A stretch of 57,812 nt of DNA from Bacillus sp. RO1. Lineage in GTDB: Bacteria > Bacillota > Bacilli > Bacillales > Bacillaceae_I. Where the stretch lies: assembly GCF_012524115.1 (NCBI RefSeq), contig NZ_JAAZWB010000091.1, positions 1 through 57,812 of the forward strand, given 5' to 3'. The notes under the pieces were generated by a model. It was not told the DNA's origin, did not search any database, and saw only the letters and a list, made by a program, of their open reading frames with translations. How positions within the stretch are numbered: position 1 is the first letter of the stretch; each line of letters begins with the position of its first letter. Positions 46,201 through 57,687 of the stretch are shown piece by piece. The position numbers and the translations under genes are program-made.

Positions 46201-46974
46201 ATGTTATTTGTGTTAGATGTCGGTAATACCAATACCGTAATAGGTGTATATGACGGAGAAGAATTAAAGCATCACTGGCGTGTCGAAACAAGCCGTAATA
46301 AAACAGAAGACGAATTTGGCATGATCTTTAAATCTCTCCTTGAACATGTGGGCTTAAGTTTTAAAGACTTTGAAGGAATCATCATTTCTTCCGTTGTGCC
46401 GCCAATCATGTTCTCCCTTGAGAGAATGTGTCAAAAATATTTTCATCTGAAACCATTGATTGTCGGACCAGGAATCAAAACAGGCTTAAATATAAAGTAT
46501 GAAAATCCAAGAGAAGTTGGAGCAGACAGAATCGTCAATGCGGTCGCAGGGATCCATCTTTACGGAAGCCCGTTAATCATTGTGGACTTTGGGACTGCAA
46601 CCACGTATTGCTACATAAACGAGGACAAGCAATATATGGGTGGCGCAATCGCACCGGGAATCAGCATTTCCACAGAAGCGCTTTATTCCCGTGCATCCAA
46701 GCTTCCTAGAATAGAAATAGCAAGACCAGATGGAGTAATTGGTAAAAACACCGTAAGTGCGATGCAAGCGGGTATTCTTTTTGGCTATGTTGGTCAAGTT
46801 GAGGGTATCGTAAATCGTATGAAGAGACAAAGTGACGTAACCCCTAAAGTTATTGCTACTGGTGGCCTTGCTGCGCTTATCGGTAATGAATCAGATGTCA
46901 TTGATATCGTAGATCCTTTCTTAACGTTGAAGGGACTGCATTTGATTTACATGAAAAATACTAAAGAGGATTGA
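46201..46974 (+). CDS. coaX: Type III pantothenate kinase
   Basis: 257 residues; first step of coenzyme A synthesis. ASKHA-fold motifs: [12 protein letters not shown] (phosphate loop), [24 protein letters not shown] and ATGGLA. Type III enzymes are insensitive to CoA feedback. GTGGGGAT precedes ATG 46201. It starts the coaX-hslO-yacD group (gaps of 22 and 9 bases). TATAAT at 46163-46168 could be its -10, but the -35 is poor. Confidence 0.96.
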   Translation: MLFVLDVGNTNTVIGVYDGEELKHHWRVETSRNKTEDEFGMIFKSLLEHVGLSFKDFEGIIISSVVPPIMFSLERMCQKYFHLKPLIVGPGIKTGLNIKYENPREVGADRIVNAVAGIHLYGSPLIIVDFGTATTYCYINEDKQYMGGAIAPGISISTEALYSRASKLPRIEIARPDGVIGKNTVSAMQAGILFGYVGQVEGIVNRMKRQSDVTPKVIATGGLAALIGNESDVIDIVDPFLTLKGLHLIYMKNTKED

Positions 46975-46996
46975 AATTTGAAAGGAGCTAACTAGC

Positions 46997-47878
46997 ATGT
47001 CAGACTATCTCGTAAAAGCTTTGGCTTTTGAAGGCCAGGTACGTGCATATGGAATCAGAACAACAGAAACAGTGGGAGAAGCTCAACAACGCCATCAGAC
47101 ATGGCCAACCGCTTCTGCAGCATTAGGACGGGCGATGACTGCTTCCGTCATGATGGGTGCGATGTTAAAGGGAGAAAATAAACTTACCGTGAAAATTGAT
47201 GGCGGTGGTCCAATCGGGGTAATTTTAGTCGACAGCAATGCAAAGGGGCAAGTTCGTGGTTATGTTACCAACCCACAAACGCATTTTGACTTGAATCAGC
47301 ACGGTAAACTTGATGTAGCACGTGCGGTCGGAACCAACGGAACGCTTTCTGTTGTTAAGGACCTCGGACTTAGAGAACATTTTTCTGGTCAAACCGAATT
47401 GATATCAGGAGAGCTAGGAGAAGATTTTACTTATTACCTTGTATCTTCCGAACAAGTTCCCTCTGCAGTCGGAGTGGGCGTGCTTGTTAACCCTGACAAT
47501 ACCATTCTTGCAGCGGGAGGATTCATCATTCAGCTTTTACCAGGAACGTCAGAAGAGACGATTACATTGATTGAAGAGAAAATCAACAATATGACTCCTG
47601 TATCCAAGTTGATTGAAAGAGGCTTAACGCCGGAGGAACTTTTGACAGAAATTCTTGGTGAAGGGAATGTTAAGTTCCTGGAAACCATGCCGATTGAATT
47701 CAAATGTACATGTTCAAAAGAGCGTTTTGAACAAGCAATCATTTCATTGGGAGAAAAGGATATAACAGAAATTATCGAGGAAGACGGTCAAGCAGAAACA
47801 CACTGCCATTTCTGTAATGCAAGGTATCTTTTCAGCAAAGAGGAATTAGAGGCAATGAGGGAGCAAGTAAAAGGCTAG
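46997..47878 (+). CDS. hslO: Redox-regulated chaperone Hsp33
   Basis: 293 residues. Oxidation-activated holdase; the four zinc cysteines are visible near the C-terminus in KCTCSKERF and HCHFCNARY (CxC...CxxC). The N-terminal core has the conserved [21 protein letters not shown] and GYVTNP. GAAAGGAG precedes ATG 46997. Cotranscribed with coaX and yacD by spacing. Confidence 0.96.
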   Translation: MSDYLVKALAFEGQVRAYGIRTTETVGEAQQRHQTWPTASAALGRAMTASVMMGAMLKGENKLTVKIDGGGPIGVILVDSNAKGQVRGYVTNPQTHFDLNQHGKLDVARAVGTNGTLSVVKDLGLREHFSGQTELISGELGEDFTYYLVSSEQVPSAVGVGVLVNPDNTILAAGGFIIQLLPGTSEETITLIEEKINNMTPVSKLIERGLTPEELLTEILGEGNVKFLETMPIEFKCTCSKERFEQAIISLGEKDITEIIEEDGQAETHCHFCNARYLFSKEELEAMREQVKG

Positions 47879-47887
47879 GGGGCACAT

Positions 47888-48805
47888 ATGAACCAAAAGC
47901 GGAGATTAAAACAAAAGTGGGTATGGAATATCATCTTTGGTCTTGTGATTATTAATTGTCTCACTCTAGCTGTAGTGGTAAAACAGAGCTTCTCGTTAAA
48001 AGAGGCAGCTTTTGTAAATGGTCAAGCCAATATTGTTGCAACAGTTGGAGATACCGTCATTACGAGGAAAGATATGTTAGAGGAACTTGAAGGCATGTAT
48101 GGACAGGAAATGCTGACGAAAATGGTCAATAATGAAGTGGTTAAACAAATTGCGAAGAAATACAATGTGACAGTATCAGAACAGTCGGTCGACAGAGAAT
48201 GGAAAATGATTAAAACGATGTACAGCCGTTCTCCTATGCATACGAATACTTCTGAAGAGCTTGTGAAAGAACAGATTCGTTCTAGCTTATTGCTCGAAGA
48301 ATTACTTGTTAAAGATGTCACGATACCAGAAACGGAATTGCAAAGCTATTATCAAGAAAACAAGCAGCTATATACGATTGAGGACTCTTTTCATCTCTCT
48401 CATATTATCGTAGAGACCAGGGATGAGGCAGAAACTGTTGTAAAAGAATTAAAGGATGGTTCTAATTTTACGTCTCTTGCAATGGAAGTCTCAACGGATG
48501 AGTTGACGGCAAATCAAGGAGGAGACCTTGGATTTTTAACACATGAATCGCAAGTCTATCCGACTGTCTATATGACAGAAGCTGCAAACCTGAAAGCAAA
48601 GTCGTGGAGCGATCCTATTTCTGTTGACGGAAAATATGCAATCATCTACCTTCATGAAAAAATAGACGGAGTCACATATTCCTTTGAAGAAGTAAAAGAT
48701 CAGATTCGCCGACATCTTGCTATGGAACACATGGACGGTTCGGTGGATGCCTCGATATTCTGGGACGAAGTTGGTGTGGAGTGGAACCTTCCTTCTGCAC
48801 AATAG
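47888..48805 (+). CDS. yacD: PrsA-like peptidyl-prolyl isomerase YacD
   Basis: 305 residues. An N-terminal membrane anchor (WNIIFGLVIINCLTLAVVV, about residues 13-31) without a lipobox, a SurA/PrsA-like N-terminal helical domain (VGDTVITRKDMLEEL) and a parvulin (PpiC-type) domain (about 160-265: FHLSHIIVETRDEAETVVKEL, GGDLGFLTHESQ). Probably assists folding of exported proteins; not experimentally defined to my knowledge. GGGGGC precedes ATG 47888, nine bases after hslO. Confidence 0.9.
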   Translation: MNQKRRLKQKWVWNIIFGLVIINCLTLAVVVKQSFSLKEAAFVNGQANIVATVGDTVITRKDMLEELEGMYGQEMLTKMVNNEVVKQIAKKYNVTVSEQSVDREWKMIKTMYSRSPMHTNTSEELVKEQIRSSLLLEELLVKDVTIPETELQSYYQENKQLYTIEDSFHLSHIIVETRDEAETVVKELKDGSNFTSLAMEVSTDELTANQGGDLGFLTHESQVYPTVYMTEAANLKAKSWSDPISVDGKYAIIYLHEKIDGVTYSFEEVKDQIRRHLAMEHMDGSVDASIFWDEVGVEWNLPSAQ

Positions 48806-48820
48806 GTCGAACCAAATAAA

Positions 48821-48860
48821 TTGACAATTCAGATTTAATGGTGTTAAATGGGATTAATCC
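48821..48860 (+). promoter_or_regulatory. cysK promoter with an adjoining palindrome
   Basis: TTGACA (48821-48826), 17 bases, TTAAAT (48844-48849). The perfect 10-base palindrome GGATTAATCC (48851-48860) lies right at the expected transcription start and could be an operator. In B. subtilis cysK is repressed by CymR, but I cannot assign this palindrome to it. Confidence 0.5.
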
Positions 48861-48898
48861 GACAAAAACACTAAGTTTTAAAGGCAGGGGGAAAAATA

Positions 48899-49825
48899 AT
48901 GGTACGAGTAGCAAATTCTATTGATGAGTTAGTCGGGAATACTCCCGTCGTAAAGCTAAATCGAATTGTAGAAGAAGACATGGCAGATGTGTATCTGAAG
49001 CTTGAATTTATGAATCCTGGCAGCAGTGTTAAGGATCGTATCGCCCTAGCGATGATTGACGCTGCTATAGAAGACGGCAAGTTAAAAGAAGGCGACACCA
49101 TTATCGAGCCAACAAGTGGAAACACCGGAATCGGACTCGCAATGATTGCGGCAGCTAAAGGATTAAAGGCTATCTTGGTCATGCCTGAGACGATGAGTTT
49201 GGAGAGAAGAAATCTCCTCCGTGCATATGGAGCAGAATTAGTGCTTACACCAGGTCCAGAAGGCATGGGTGGGGCAATTAGAAAAGCGGAAGAATTGGCA
49301 AAAGAAAAAGGGTTATTCATGCCGCAGCAATTCAATAATCCGGCAAACCCTGAGATTCACCGTAACACGACAGGCAGAGAAATTGTAAAACAATTCAGCG
49401 ACGGTCTTGATGCCTTTGTTTCTGGTATCGGAACAGGCGGTACTATTACAGGTGCTGGTGAGGTCTTAAAGGAGGCATTCCCTGGAATTAAGATTATAGC
49501 TGTGGAGCCTGCGGATTCCCCGGTGCTTTCTGGTGGAAAACCAGGGCCTCACAAAATTCAAGGAATTGGTGCAGGGTTTGTACCTTCAATCTTAGATACA
49601 AACATCTACGATCAAATTATCACAGTGAAAAATGAAGAGGCATTTGAATATGCACGCCTTGCTGCTAAACGTGAAGGGTTGCTTGGGGGTATTTCTTCCG
49701 GCGCTGCCATTTCTGCGGCACTGCAAGTGGCAAAAGAGCTAGGAAAAGGCAAAAAGGTGCTGGCAATTATCCCTAGTAACGGGGAGCGCTATTTGAGCAC
49801 ACCATTATATCAATTTGAAGAATAG
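48899..49825 (+). CDS. cysK: Cysteine synthase (O-acetylserine thiol-lyase)
   Basis: 308 residues. Makes cysteine from O-acetylserine and sulfide; PLP enzyme. Schiff-base lysine in [14 protein letters not shown], substrate loop [12 protein letters not shown], phosphate-binding [15 protein letters not shown] and C-terminal [13 protein letters not shown]. In B. subtilis CysK binds CymR as co-repressor in the presence of O-acetylserine depletion. CAGGGGGA precedes ATG 48899. Own promoter and terminator. Confidence 0.97.
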   Translation: MVRVANSIDELVGNTPVVKLNRIVEEDMADVYLKLEFMNPGSSVKDRIALAMIDAAIEDGKLKEGDTIIEPTSGNTGIGLAMIAAAKGLKAILVMPETMSLERRNLLRAYGAELVLTPGPEGMGGAIRKAEELAKEKGLFMPQQFNNPANPEIHRNTTGREIVKQFSDGLDAFVSGIGTGGTITGAGEVLKEAFPGIKIIAVEPADSPVLSGGKPGPHKIQGIGAGFVPSILDTNIYDQIITVKNEEAFEYARLAAKREGLLGGISSGAAISAALQVAKELGKGKKVLAIIPSNGERYLSTPLYQFEE

Positions 49826-49833
49826 GTTATCTT

Positions 49834-49868
49834 AAGGGGAACAGTCTGTTGGACTGTTTCCCTTTTCT
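49834..49868 (+). terminator. Terminator after cysK
   Basis: AAGGGGAACAGTC pairs with GACTGTTTCCCTT (one G-T and small mismatch) around TGTTG, then TTCTTTT. Confidence 0.88.
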
Positions 49869-49940
49869 TTTATCGTGCATCAGAGTGTAATTTTCATGTA
49901 ATATAAGGGTAGTATGCAATTTAGGAGCGTGACAGCAAGA

Positions 49941-51371
49941 ATGCAAAAGGTGCCTGTAGGAATTAAGCTAACGTTAAATGAAAATCAATGGTTTGAAAAA
50001 TATAAAGCACTCGCAAAGGACAAGCCTTATCATGTCCTGTTGGAGAGTGGACGTGGGGGAAGATATCATATTATCGGACTCGACCCAATCGCCTCCATTC
50101 AAGGGAAAGGACAAGAGCTGCACATTGATCATCTGGATGGGAAAAAGGAAAAAAGAAATGGGAACCCTCTGTCCCTATTACAAGAAATCATTTCTGAGCG
50201 ATCTATTCAGAAACTACAAGGTTTCCCTGACTTTACAGGAGGAGCAATTGGCTATTTGACCTATGATTGTGTCAGATATATTGAGCGTTTACCGGAAATT
50301 GCGGAGGATGACCTTGCCCTGCCTGACCTTTATTTTTTATTATTTGATGATGTATTTGTATATGACAAGCAAGAAAGCGTGCTTTATTTAATCAGCCATT
50401 CTCATGAAGGACAAGAAGAGACTGCCAAAACACGACTCGAGCAATATAAAAAGCAATGGGAACTGCCTTTAGAAGAAGCTAGCTATCCATATACACCAGA
50501 AAGACAACCTTTAAAAAACAGAGAGGTCTCTTTTACAGAAGAGGACTTCATAAAAGCTGTGAAGAAGGTTCAAGCATATATAGCACAAGGTGATGTTTTT
50601 CAGGTGAATCTTTCTGTCAGGCAGGCAGAGACACTCATGACTCATCCGATGGAAGTCTACTCCTCTTTGAGAAAGATAAACCCTTCTCCATATATGGGAT
50701 ATTTGCAGTTTCCTGATTTCCAGCTGGTCAGCGGTTCCCCGGAGCTTTTAGTGAAGAAAAAAGGCGACGTGGTAAGTACACGGCCAATTGCAGGGACCAG
50801 ATCCCGTGGCAAGACGGACGAAGAGGACCGCAAGCTTGCACAAGAGCTGATTGATAATGAAAAAGAGCGTGCCGAACATGTCATGCTAGTGGACCTGGAG
50901 CGGAATGACCTGGGCCGGGTCTGTGAGTACGGCACGGTAGAAGTGAATGAGTTCATGGCTATCGAAAAATATTCGCATGTCATGCACATTGTCTCCAATG
51001 TTCAGGGGGAATTGAAAAAAGGAAAGAATATTTCTGATATTATTGAGGCGACCTTTCCTGGAGGTACGATAACAGGTGCACCAAAGGTTAGGACGATGGA
51101 GATCATAGAAGAACTTGAGCCGGTAAGACGTTCTGTATATACTGGTTCCATAGGGTGGATTGGCTATGATGGAGAAATGGAACTAAACATCTCCATCCGG
51201 ACGATGATTGCCAAAGACGGCATGGCTTATGTGCAGGCCGGTGCTGGTGTGGTCATTGATTCTGTGCCGAAGCGTGAATATAAGGAATCCTTAAAGAAAG
51301 CCGCGGCCCTATGGAAAGCGAAAGAGCTGAGTGAAGAAGAGGTAAAAAAAAGAGCAGAGGTGAGAGTATGA
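49941..51371 (+). CDS. pabB: Aminodeoxychorismate synthase component I
   Basis: 476 residues; chorismate-binding enzyme making 4-amino-4-deoxychorismate with PabA. ARGG-like [15 protein letters not shown] at the N-terminus, [44 protein letters not shown] and the C-terminal [11 protein letters not shown] are conserved. The start at ATG 49941 gives an N-terminus equal in length to B. subtilis PabB; AGGAG at 49923-49927 is 13 bases upstream, a little far. ATG 49914 is an alternative. First gene of the folate operon; overlaps pabA by four bases. Confidence 0.94.
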   Translation: MQKVPVGIKLTLNENQWFEKYKALAKDKPYHVLLESGRGGRYHIIGLDPIASIQGKGQELHIDHLDGKKEKRNGNPLSLLQEIISERSIQKLQGFPDFTGGAIGYLTYDCVRYIERLPEIAEDDLALPDLYFLLFDDVFVYDKQESVLYLISHSHEGQEETAKTRLEQYKKQWELPLEEASYPYTPERQPLKNREVSFTEEDFIKAVKKVQAYIAQGDVFQVNLSVRQAETLMTHPMEVYSSLRKINPSPYMGYLQFPDFQLVSGSPELLVKKKGDVVSTRPIAGTRSRGKTDEEDRKLAQELIDNEKERAEHVMLVDLERNDLGRVCEYGTVEVNEFMAIEKYSHVMHIVSNVQGELKKGKNISDIIEATFPGGTITGAPKVRTMEIIEELEPVRRSVYTGSIGWIGYDGEMELNISIRTMIAKDGMAYVQAGAGVVIDSVPKREYKESLKKAAALWKAKELSEEEVKKRAEVRV

Positions 51372-51949
51372 TTTTAATGATTGATAATTATGATTCATTT
51401 ACGTACAATTTGGTGCAATATTTAGGAGAGCTTGGAGAGGAATTAGTGGTAAAGAGAAACGACGAAATTACCATTGAGGAGATAGAAGAGCTTAATCCTG
51501 AGTTTTTAATGATATCTCCTGGACCTTGTTCGCCGAATGAGGCAGGAATTAGTTTAGAAGTAATTAAGCATTTTGCCGGTAAGAAACCAATCTTTGGAGT
51601 ATGCCTTGGACACCAATCGATTGCCCAAGTGTTTGGCGGAGACGTGATACAGGCGGAAAGATTAATGCATGGCAAGACATCTGAGATGCATCATGACGGG
51701 AAGACAATTTTCCGTACCTTGGCAAATCCATTTGTTGCGACAAGATACCATTCTTTAATTGTGAAAAAGGAAACCCTTCCGGAGTGCTTTGAAATAACAG
51801 CATGGACAGATCAGGATGAGATAATGGCCATCCGCCACAAAGAGCTTCCAATCGAAGGAGTTCAATTTCACCCGGAATCCATCATGACCTCCGTAGGGAA
51901 AGAATTATTGCGCAACTTCATCTCAACTTATTCTCCCAAAAAGGTATAA
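51368..51949 (+). CDS. pabA: Aminodeoxychorismate/anthranilate synthase glutaminase
   Basis: 193 residues, class I glutamine amidotransferase. Catalytic Cys79 in [10 protein letters not shown] and His/Glu in [10 protein letters not shown]. It supplies ammonia to PabB; in B. subtilis the same subunit also serves TrpE (amphibolic PabA/TrpG). AGAGGTGAG precedes ATG 51368, which overlaps the pabB stop. Confidence 0.96.
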   Translation: MILMIDNYDSFTYNLVQYLGELGEELVVKRNDEITIEEIEELNPEFLMISPGPCSPNEAGISLEVIKHFAGKKPIFGVCLGHQSIAQVFGGDVIQAERLMHGKTSEMHHDGKTIFRTLANPFVATRYHSLIVKKETLPECFEITAWTDQDEIMAIRHKELPIEGVQFHPESIMTSVGKELLRNFISTYSPKKV

Positions 51950-51950
51950 C

Positions 51951-52874
51951 ATGATTGTTTATAAAGACGGAAGCTGGCAGCCGATAGAAGAGACAAATGT
52001 TTCGGTTATGGATCATGGTTTTCTATATGGAGTGGGGCTTTTTGAAACGTTCCGCACGTATAAAGGCCTCCCGTTCTTGTTTCACGATCACCTGAGGCGT
52101 TTAAGGGACGGGTTAGAGTCGGTCTATATAGAGTGGGACCATTCAGATGAGCAGTTATATAAATTGATAACAGAAGCATTAAAGAAAAACGACTTAACGG
52201 ATGGTGTAATCCGGCTGAATGTCACTGCCGGCATCAGTAACTGGGGGCTTCCCACAGAGACGTACCGGGCCCCGTCCTTGTTGTTGTTTACAAGGCCTGT
52301 ACCTGAACACAATGCAGCTAATAAACAGGCTGTAATTTTGAACCGGAGACGCAATACCCCAGAAGGTGATACGAGATTAAAGTCTCACCACTATTTAAAT
52401 AATCTTTTAGGTAAAAGGGAGTTAGGGACACAGCTGGATGTAGAGGGGATCTTTCTCACGCAGGAAGGCTTTGTGGCAGAAGGACTTGTTTCCAATGTTT
52501 TTTGGATAAAAGGGGACACCGTCTATACCCCGAGCATTTCGACAGGAATTCTAAATGGAGTGACTAGAAGGTTCATACTGCACTTATGCACCCTTCTCAA
52601 ACTGGAAGTGAAAGAAGGGGAATTCCCCGTTAAAGAACTTTTGCAAGCGGATGAGGTGTTTATCACTAACTCTACCCAGGAAATAATAAGGATCAATAAG
52701 CTAGATGACACAGTATTCCCTATAGTTGAAACATCGTGGCTCACTTGTCTGAAAGATATATATAAACAGAGTACAGAACAGCAATTGATGACCTATCAAC
52801 AGGTAAAGAAGGTAGATTGGAAAAATGGGAAATACGAACTTATATCAAACGAATCTGATATGTGGACCATATAA
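51951..52874 (+). CDS. pabC: 4-amino-4-deoxychorismate lyase
   Basis: 307 residues, class IV PLP aminotransferase fold. It converts aminodeoxychorismate to p-aminobenzoate and pyruvate. DHGFLYGVGLFETFRTYKG near the N-terminus, LKSHHYLNNLLGKRE (PLP lysine region) and EVFITNSTQEI are present. ATG 51951 is one base after the pabA stop, with AAAGGT upstream. Its last 50 bases overlap folP. Confidence 0.94.
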   Translation: MIVYKDGSWQPIEETNVSVMDHGFLYGVGLFETFRTYKGLPFLFHDHLRRLRDGLESVYIEWDHSDEQLYKLITEALKKNDLTDGVIRLNVTAGISNWGLPTETYRAPSLLLFTRPVPEHNAANKQAVILNRRRNTPEGDTRLKSHHYLNNLLGKRELGTQLDVEGIFLTQEGFVAEGLVSNVFWIKGDTVYTPSISTGILNGVTRRFILHLCTLLKLEVKEGEFPVKELLQADEVFITNSTQEIIRINKLDDTVFPIVETSWLTCLKDIYKQSTEQQLMTYQQVKKVDWKNGKYELISNESDMWTI

Positions 52875-53679
52875 CTTGCCGCTGGGTGAAAGAACCTTAA
52901 TTATGGGGATCTTGAATGCCACGCCGGATTCTTTTTCCGATGGAGGCAAATACAACGAAGTGGAAAGGGCAGTTTTACGCGCTAAGGAACTCGTGGAACA
53001 AGGGGCGGACATCCTTGATATAGGCGGGGAATCGACTAGGCCTGGAGCGGAGAAGGTGAGTCTGGAAAAGGAGCTGGAGCGGGTCATTCCAGTTATCCAG
53101 GCGATATCCAAGGAAGTGCAAGTGCCCATATCCATTGACACCTATAAAGCAGAAGTGGCAAGGCAGGCAATTCAGGCAGGGGCCCACATCATCAATGATG
53201 TATGGGGGGCAAAGGGGGACCCTGATATGCCCGCTGTTGCCGCCGAGCTTCAAGTACCGATCATCCTTATGCAAAATCGGAAAGAGCGGGACTATCACCA
53301 ATTGATTCCGGATATGATCAGTGACTTGTTTGAGAGTATTACATTGGTAAAGCGTGCCGGGGTGAAGGATGAAAATATCATCTTGGACCCGGGGATAGGG
53401 TTTGCTAAAACATATGAGGACAATATCAAAGTGATGCAAAAGCTCGAACACTTTCATACGCTTGGTTACCCACTTCTCCTTGGGACGTCTAGAAAAAGGT
53501 TTATCGGCCATGTGTTAGACCTTCCGGCGGAGGAAAGAATGGAAGGGACCGGGGCTACGGTGTGTCTTGGCATACAGAAGGGCTGCCACATTGTCCGTGT
53601 ACATGATGTGAAAGAGATTGCACGTATGGCGAAAATGATGGATGCCATGCTCTATGAAGGAGGGCTTACCTATCGATAA
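52825..53679 (+). CDS. folP: Dihydropteroate synthase
   Basis: 284 residues; condenses p-aminobenzoate with the pterin pyrophosphate and is the sulfonamide target. MGILNATPDSFSDGGKY, DIGGESTRPGAE, INDVWGAK, DPGIGFAKT and SRKRFIG define the TIM-barrel active site. ATG 52825 with GAAGGT about 12 bases upstream overlaps pabC by 50 bases; a later start would remove conserved residues. The C-terminal codons overlap the folB start region. Confidence 0.95.
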   Translation: MGNTNLYQTNLICGPYNLPLGERTLIMGILNATPDSFSDGGKYNEVERAVLRAKELVEQGADILDIGGESTRPGAEKVSLEKELERVIPVIQAISKEVQVPISIDTYKAEVARQAIQAGAHIINDVWGAKGDPDMPAVAAELQVPIILMQNRKERDYHQLIPDMISDLFESITLVKRAGVKDENIILDPGIGFAKTYEDNIKVMQKLEHFHTLGYPLLLGTSRKRFIGHVLDLPAEERMEGTGATVCLGIQKGCHIVRVHDVKEIARMAKMMDAMLYEGGLTYR

Positions 53680-54034
53680 GATATATGTAAATCAGATGAA
53701 ATTCTACGGATACCATGGCGTTTTTCCGGAAGAAACAAAACTCGGCCAACGGTTTATGATTGATCTGACAGTGGAACTTGATCTATCCAAAGCAGGTAAA
53801 TCCGATGACCTAACACAATCCGTCAATTATGCGGACCTCTATAATACATGTAAAAAAGTAGTCGAGGGTGAAACGCATAAATTAGTCGAAACAGTTGCGG
53901 AGAGAATTGCAGAGGAGATTTTGTCATCCTTTGAACGGATTAAAAGTTGCACCATCAAAGCCATCAAGCCAGATCCACCAATCCCTGGACATTATGAATC
54001 TGTCGCAGTAGAAATTACGAGGGGCCGTTCCTAA
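53654..54034 (+). CDS. folB: Dihydroneopterin aldolase
   Basis: 126 residues from ATG 53654. Converts dihydroneopterin to hydroxymethyl-dihydropterin. FYGYHGVFPEETKLGQRFMIDLTVELD, SVNYADLY and KPDPPIPGHYESVAVEI are the family blocks. Start problem: homologues begin MDKxYV, which aligns with codons from 53672, where an ATC stands, seven bases after AAGGAGGG (53657-53664). ATG 53654 lies three bases before that SD and has none of its own; ATG 53642 is also possible. Overlaps folP and touches folK. Confidence 0.92.
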   Translation: MKEGLPIDKIYVNQMKFYGYHGVFPEETKLGQRFMIDLTVELDLSKAGKSDDLTQSVNYADLYNTCKKVVEGETHKLVETVAERIAEEILSSFERIKSCTIKAIKPDPPIPGHYESVAVEITRGRS

Positions 54035-54552
54035 TGAATACAGCTTATATTGCCCTGGGGTCCAACCAAGGGAACCGTGCCCGGTACCTTCAGGATGCTA
54101 TCCAACAGATTCATCAACATGACAAGATAACGGTAGAGAAGGAATCTTCCATCTACGAAACAGATCCTGTCGGCTATACAGAACAGGATAAATTTTTAAA
54201 TATGGTAATTAAAGTTAAAACTCCATTGACATCTGTTGGTTTATTAAAGGTATTACAAGGATTCGAGCATCTTTTTGGCAGGAAAAGAGAAGTACGATGG
54301 GGGCCGCGTACTTTAGACCTTGACATTTTATTGTATAACCAAGAAAATATTGAAACAGAAGAGCTTATAATCCCGCACCCAAGAATGTGGGAAAGAGCTT
54401 TTGTTTTTGTTCCTTTAATGGAGATCGCGGAAAGTAAAGATCTGCCCATAGAGATAGATAGAAAAGAGCTACTTGCACAACAAGATAGAGAAGGGGTACA
54501 TGTATGGAAGCCGAGAAGTGGGGAAGACGTATCCGAGCATACCGAAAGCTGA
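54034..54552 (+). CDS. folK: HPPK: 6-hydroxymethyl-dihydropterin pyrophosphokinase
   Basis: 172 residues. N-terminal AYIALGSNQGNRARYL, ETDPVGYTEQDKFLN, and GPRTLDLDILLY with the Asp pair binding the two Mg ions. It produces the substrate for FolP. Its ATG shares one base with the folB stop (TAATG); GAGGGG lies upstream. The last 49 bases overlap yazB in another frame. Confidence 0.95.
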   Translation: MNTAYIALGSNQGNRARYLQDAIQQIHQHDKITVEKESSIYETDPVGYTEQDKFLNMVIKVKTPLTSVGLLKVLQGFEHLFGRKREVRWGPRTLDLDILLYNQENIETEELIIPHPRMWERAFVFVPLMEIAESKDLPIEIDRKELLAQQDREGVHVWKPRSGEDVSEHTES

Positions 54553-54734
54553 AGGGATATACCCAAGAATCATTCGCAAAAAATCTTCATATATCAGTCT
54601 CTGTTTTAGGAGAGGTTGAACGGGGAAACCGCGTTCCTTCACAAGACCTAGTTCAGTCGATTGCCGAGGAACTAAATATTACAGTTAAGGAACTGGAACC
54701 ACCAGAACTAACCAGGGAGGAGGTCAACAACTGA
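54504..54734 (+). CDS. yazB: HTH (XRE-type) DNA-binding protein YazB
   Basis: 76 residues; one Cro/CI helix-turn-helix domain (about 6-62, RIRAYRKLKGYTQESFAKNLHISVSVLGEVERGNRVPS), no other domain. Target unknown; position within the folate operon is conserved in B. subtilis. GAAGGGG precedes ATG 54504. It overlaps folK by 49 bases and dusB by one base (TGATG). Confidence 0.9.
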   Translation: MEAEKWGRRIRAYRKLKGYTQESFAKNLHISVSVLGEVERGNRVPSQDLVQSIAEELNITVKELEPPELTREEVNN

Positions 54735-55735
54735 TGTTAAAGATCGGCGATATCACCATGAAAAACCAAGTGGTCTTAGCGCCAATGGCTGGAGTTTGTA
54801 ATGCAGCATTCCGCCTAACGGTGAAAGAATTTGGAGCAGGCCTTGTCTGTGCCGAGATGGTAAGCGACAAAGCGATTCTCTATAAAAATGCCAAAACGAT
54901 GGGCATGCTTTATATTGATGAGCGTGAGAAACCACTGAGCCTGCAAATCTTCGGAGGCGAGAAAGATACACTTGTTGAAGCGGCGAAATTCGTGGATAAA
55001 AACACAACAGCAGACATCATTGATATTAATATGGGATGCCCGGTACCAAAGATCGTCAAGTGTGACGCAGGTGCCAAATGGCTGCTTGACCCGAACAAAA
55101 TTTATGAAATGGTGGCAGCTGTCGTCGATGCAGTCGACAAGCCTGTCACAGTTAAAATGCGCACAGGCTGGGACGAAGATCATATCTTTGCCATTGAAAA
55201 TGCTCGTGCCGTTGAACGCGCAGGCGGGCAAGCGGTAGCGGTCCATGGGCGCACTAGAGTGCAAATGTATGAGGGACATGCTGATTGGGACATCATCAAG
55301 CAGGTAAAAGAGTCTGTCAACATTCCAGTCATCGGAAACGGAGATGTTCAAACTCCTCAGGATGCTAAAAGAATGCTAGAGGAAACGGGAGTCGACGGTG
55401 TTATGATTGGACGCGCGGCACTCGGGAATCCTTGGATGATCTACAGTACGGTACAGTACTTAGAAACAGGAAAGCTTGTCGGGGAACCATCTGTACGTGA
55501 AAAAATGGACGTATGTAAGCTGCACCTTGATCGTCTTATCGACCTTAAAGGAGAAAATACAGCAGTGCGCGAAATGCGAAAACATACAGCGTGGTACCTA
55601 AAAGGTATCCGCGGCAATGCATTAGTTCGCAACTCTATTAATGAATGCAACACGAGAATGGATCTTGTAAGCTTGCTTGATAACCTTGTAGAAGAGTCTG
55701 AGGCAAAAGAAGCAATGACTTCCCAAGCGATATAA
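54734..55735 (+). CDS. dusB: tRNA-dihydrouridine synthase DusB
   Basis: 333 residues, FMN-dependent TIM barrel that reduces uridines in tRNA. LAPMAGVCNAAFR, INMGCPVPKIVKCDAGAKWL (catalytic Cys in MGCP/KCDAG), AVHGRTRVQMYEGHADW and GNGDVQTPQDAKRML are the Dus signature. ATG 54734 overlaps the yazB stop with GGGAGGAGG upstream. It ends the pab/fol operon; a terminator follows. Confidence 0.95.
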   Translation: MLKIGDITMKNQVVLAPMAGVCNAAFRLTVKEFGAGLVCAEMVSDKAILYKNAKTMGMLYIDEREKPLSLQIFGGEKDTLVEAAKFVDKNTTADIIDINMGCPVPKIVKCDAGAKWLLDPNKIYEMVAAVVDAVDKPVTVKMRTGWDEDHIFAIENARAVERAGGQAVAVHGRTRVQMYEGHADWDIIKQVKESVNIPVIGNGDVQTPQDAKRMLEETGVDGVMIGRAALGNPWMIYSTVQYLETGKLVGEPSVREKMDVCKLHLDRLIDLKGENTAVREMRKHTAWYLKGIRGNALVRNSINECNTRMDLVSLLDNLVEESEAKEAMTSQAI

Positions 55736-55772
55736 AACTACACTAGGCGACTGTACCCCAAAAACACTATCG

Positions 55773-55803
55773 AACTGCCAGTAAGTTGCTACTGGCAGTT
55801 TTA
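55773..55803 (+). terminator. Terminator after dusB
   Basis: AACTGCCAGTA pairs perfectly with TACTGGCAGTT around six bases, then TTAGCTTT. Confidence 0.85.
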
Positions 55804-55879
55804 GCTTTATTTATAGTTGGAAAGTCTATATGATAGATAAAAGAAAAGCTGCTACATAAATGAGTAGATAAATTACTAG

Positions 55880-57385
<1,506 letters not shown>

Positions 57386-57396
57386 TTCTAAAATGT

Positions 57397-57432
57397 AACG
57401 CCGCACTGTAGAATAAGCAGTGCGGCGTTTTT
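57397..57432 (+). terminator. Terminator after lysS
   Basis: AACGCCGCACTG pairs perfectly with CAGTGCGGCGTT around nine bases, then TTT. Confidence 0.9.
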
Positions 57433-57538
57433 AGTATAGAGAAAGAATAAAAGGAGTTGTGAAAAAGAACAAAAAGGCGCACTGAATAATGAGACTATTA
57501 CAACATTATCATTTAACGAAAATAATTTAAAAAACCTA

Positions 57539-57567
57539 TTGCCTTTGTATTCTAGCGATGGTATATT
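57539..57567 (+). promoter_or_regulatory. Upstream rrn promoter (P1 candidate)
   Basis: TTGCCT, 17 bases, TATATT. Tandem promoters are usual before Bacillus rRNA operons; this one lies 86 bases before P2. Confidence 0.5.
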
Positions 57568-57624
57568 AATATTCGTTGTCACAAACGACATCGTTTCTTC
57601 TAAAAAAAGAATTGAAAAAAGTTG

Positions 57625-57653
57625 TTGACACAAGCCAATTGATTTGGTAAGAT
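57625..57653 (+). promoter_or_regulatory. rrn promoter P2
   Basis: TTGACA, 17 bases, TAAGAT, about 150 bases before the mature 16S end. Confidence 0.75.
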
Positions 57654-57687
57654 AATAAAGTCGCCTTGAGAGAGACGACAGAGCAAA

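Noticed and set aside
45883-46226. ORFs of 66 and 89 codons in the ftsH-coaX gap
   Set aside because: They translate structured repeat copy 12; similar arginine-rich reading frames appear in every copy and are a by-product of its base composition.
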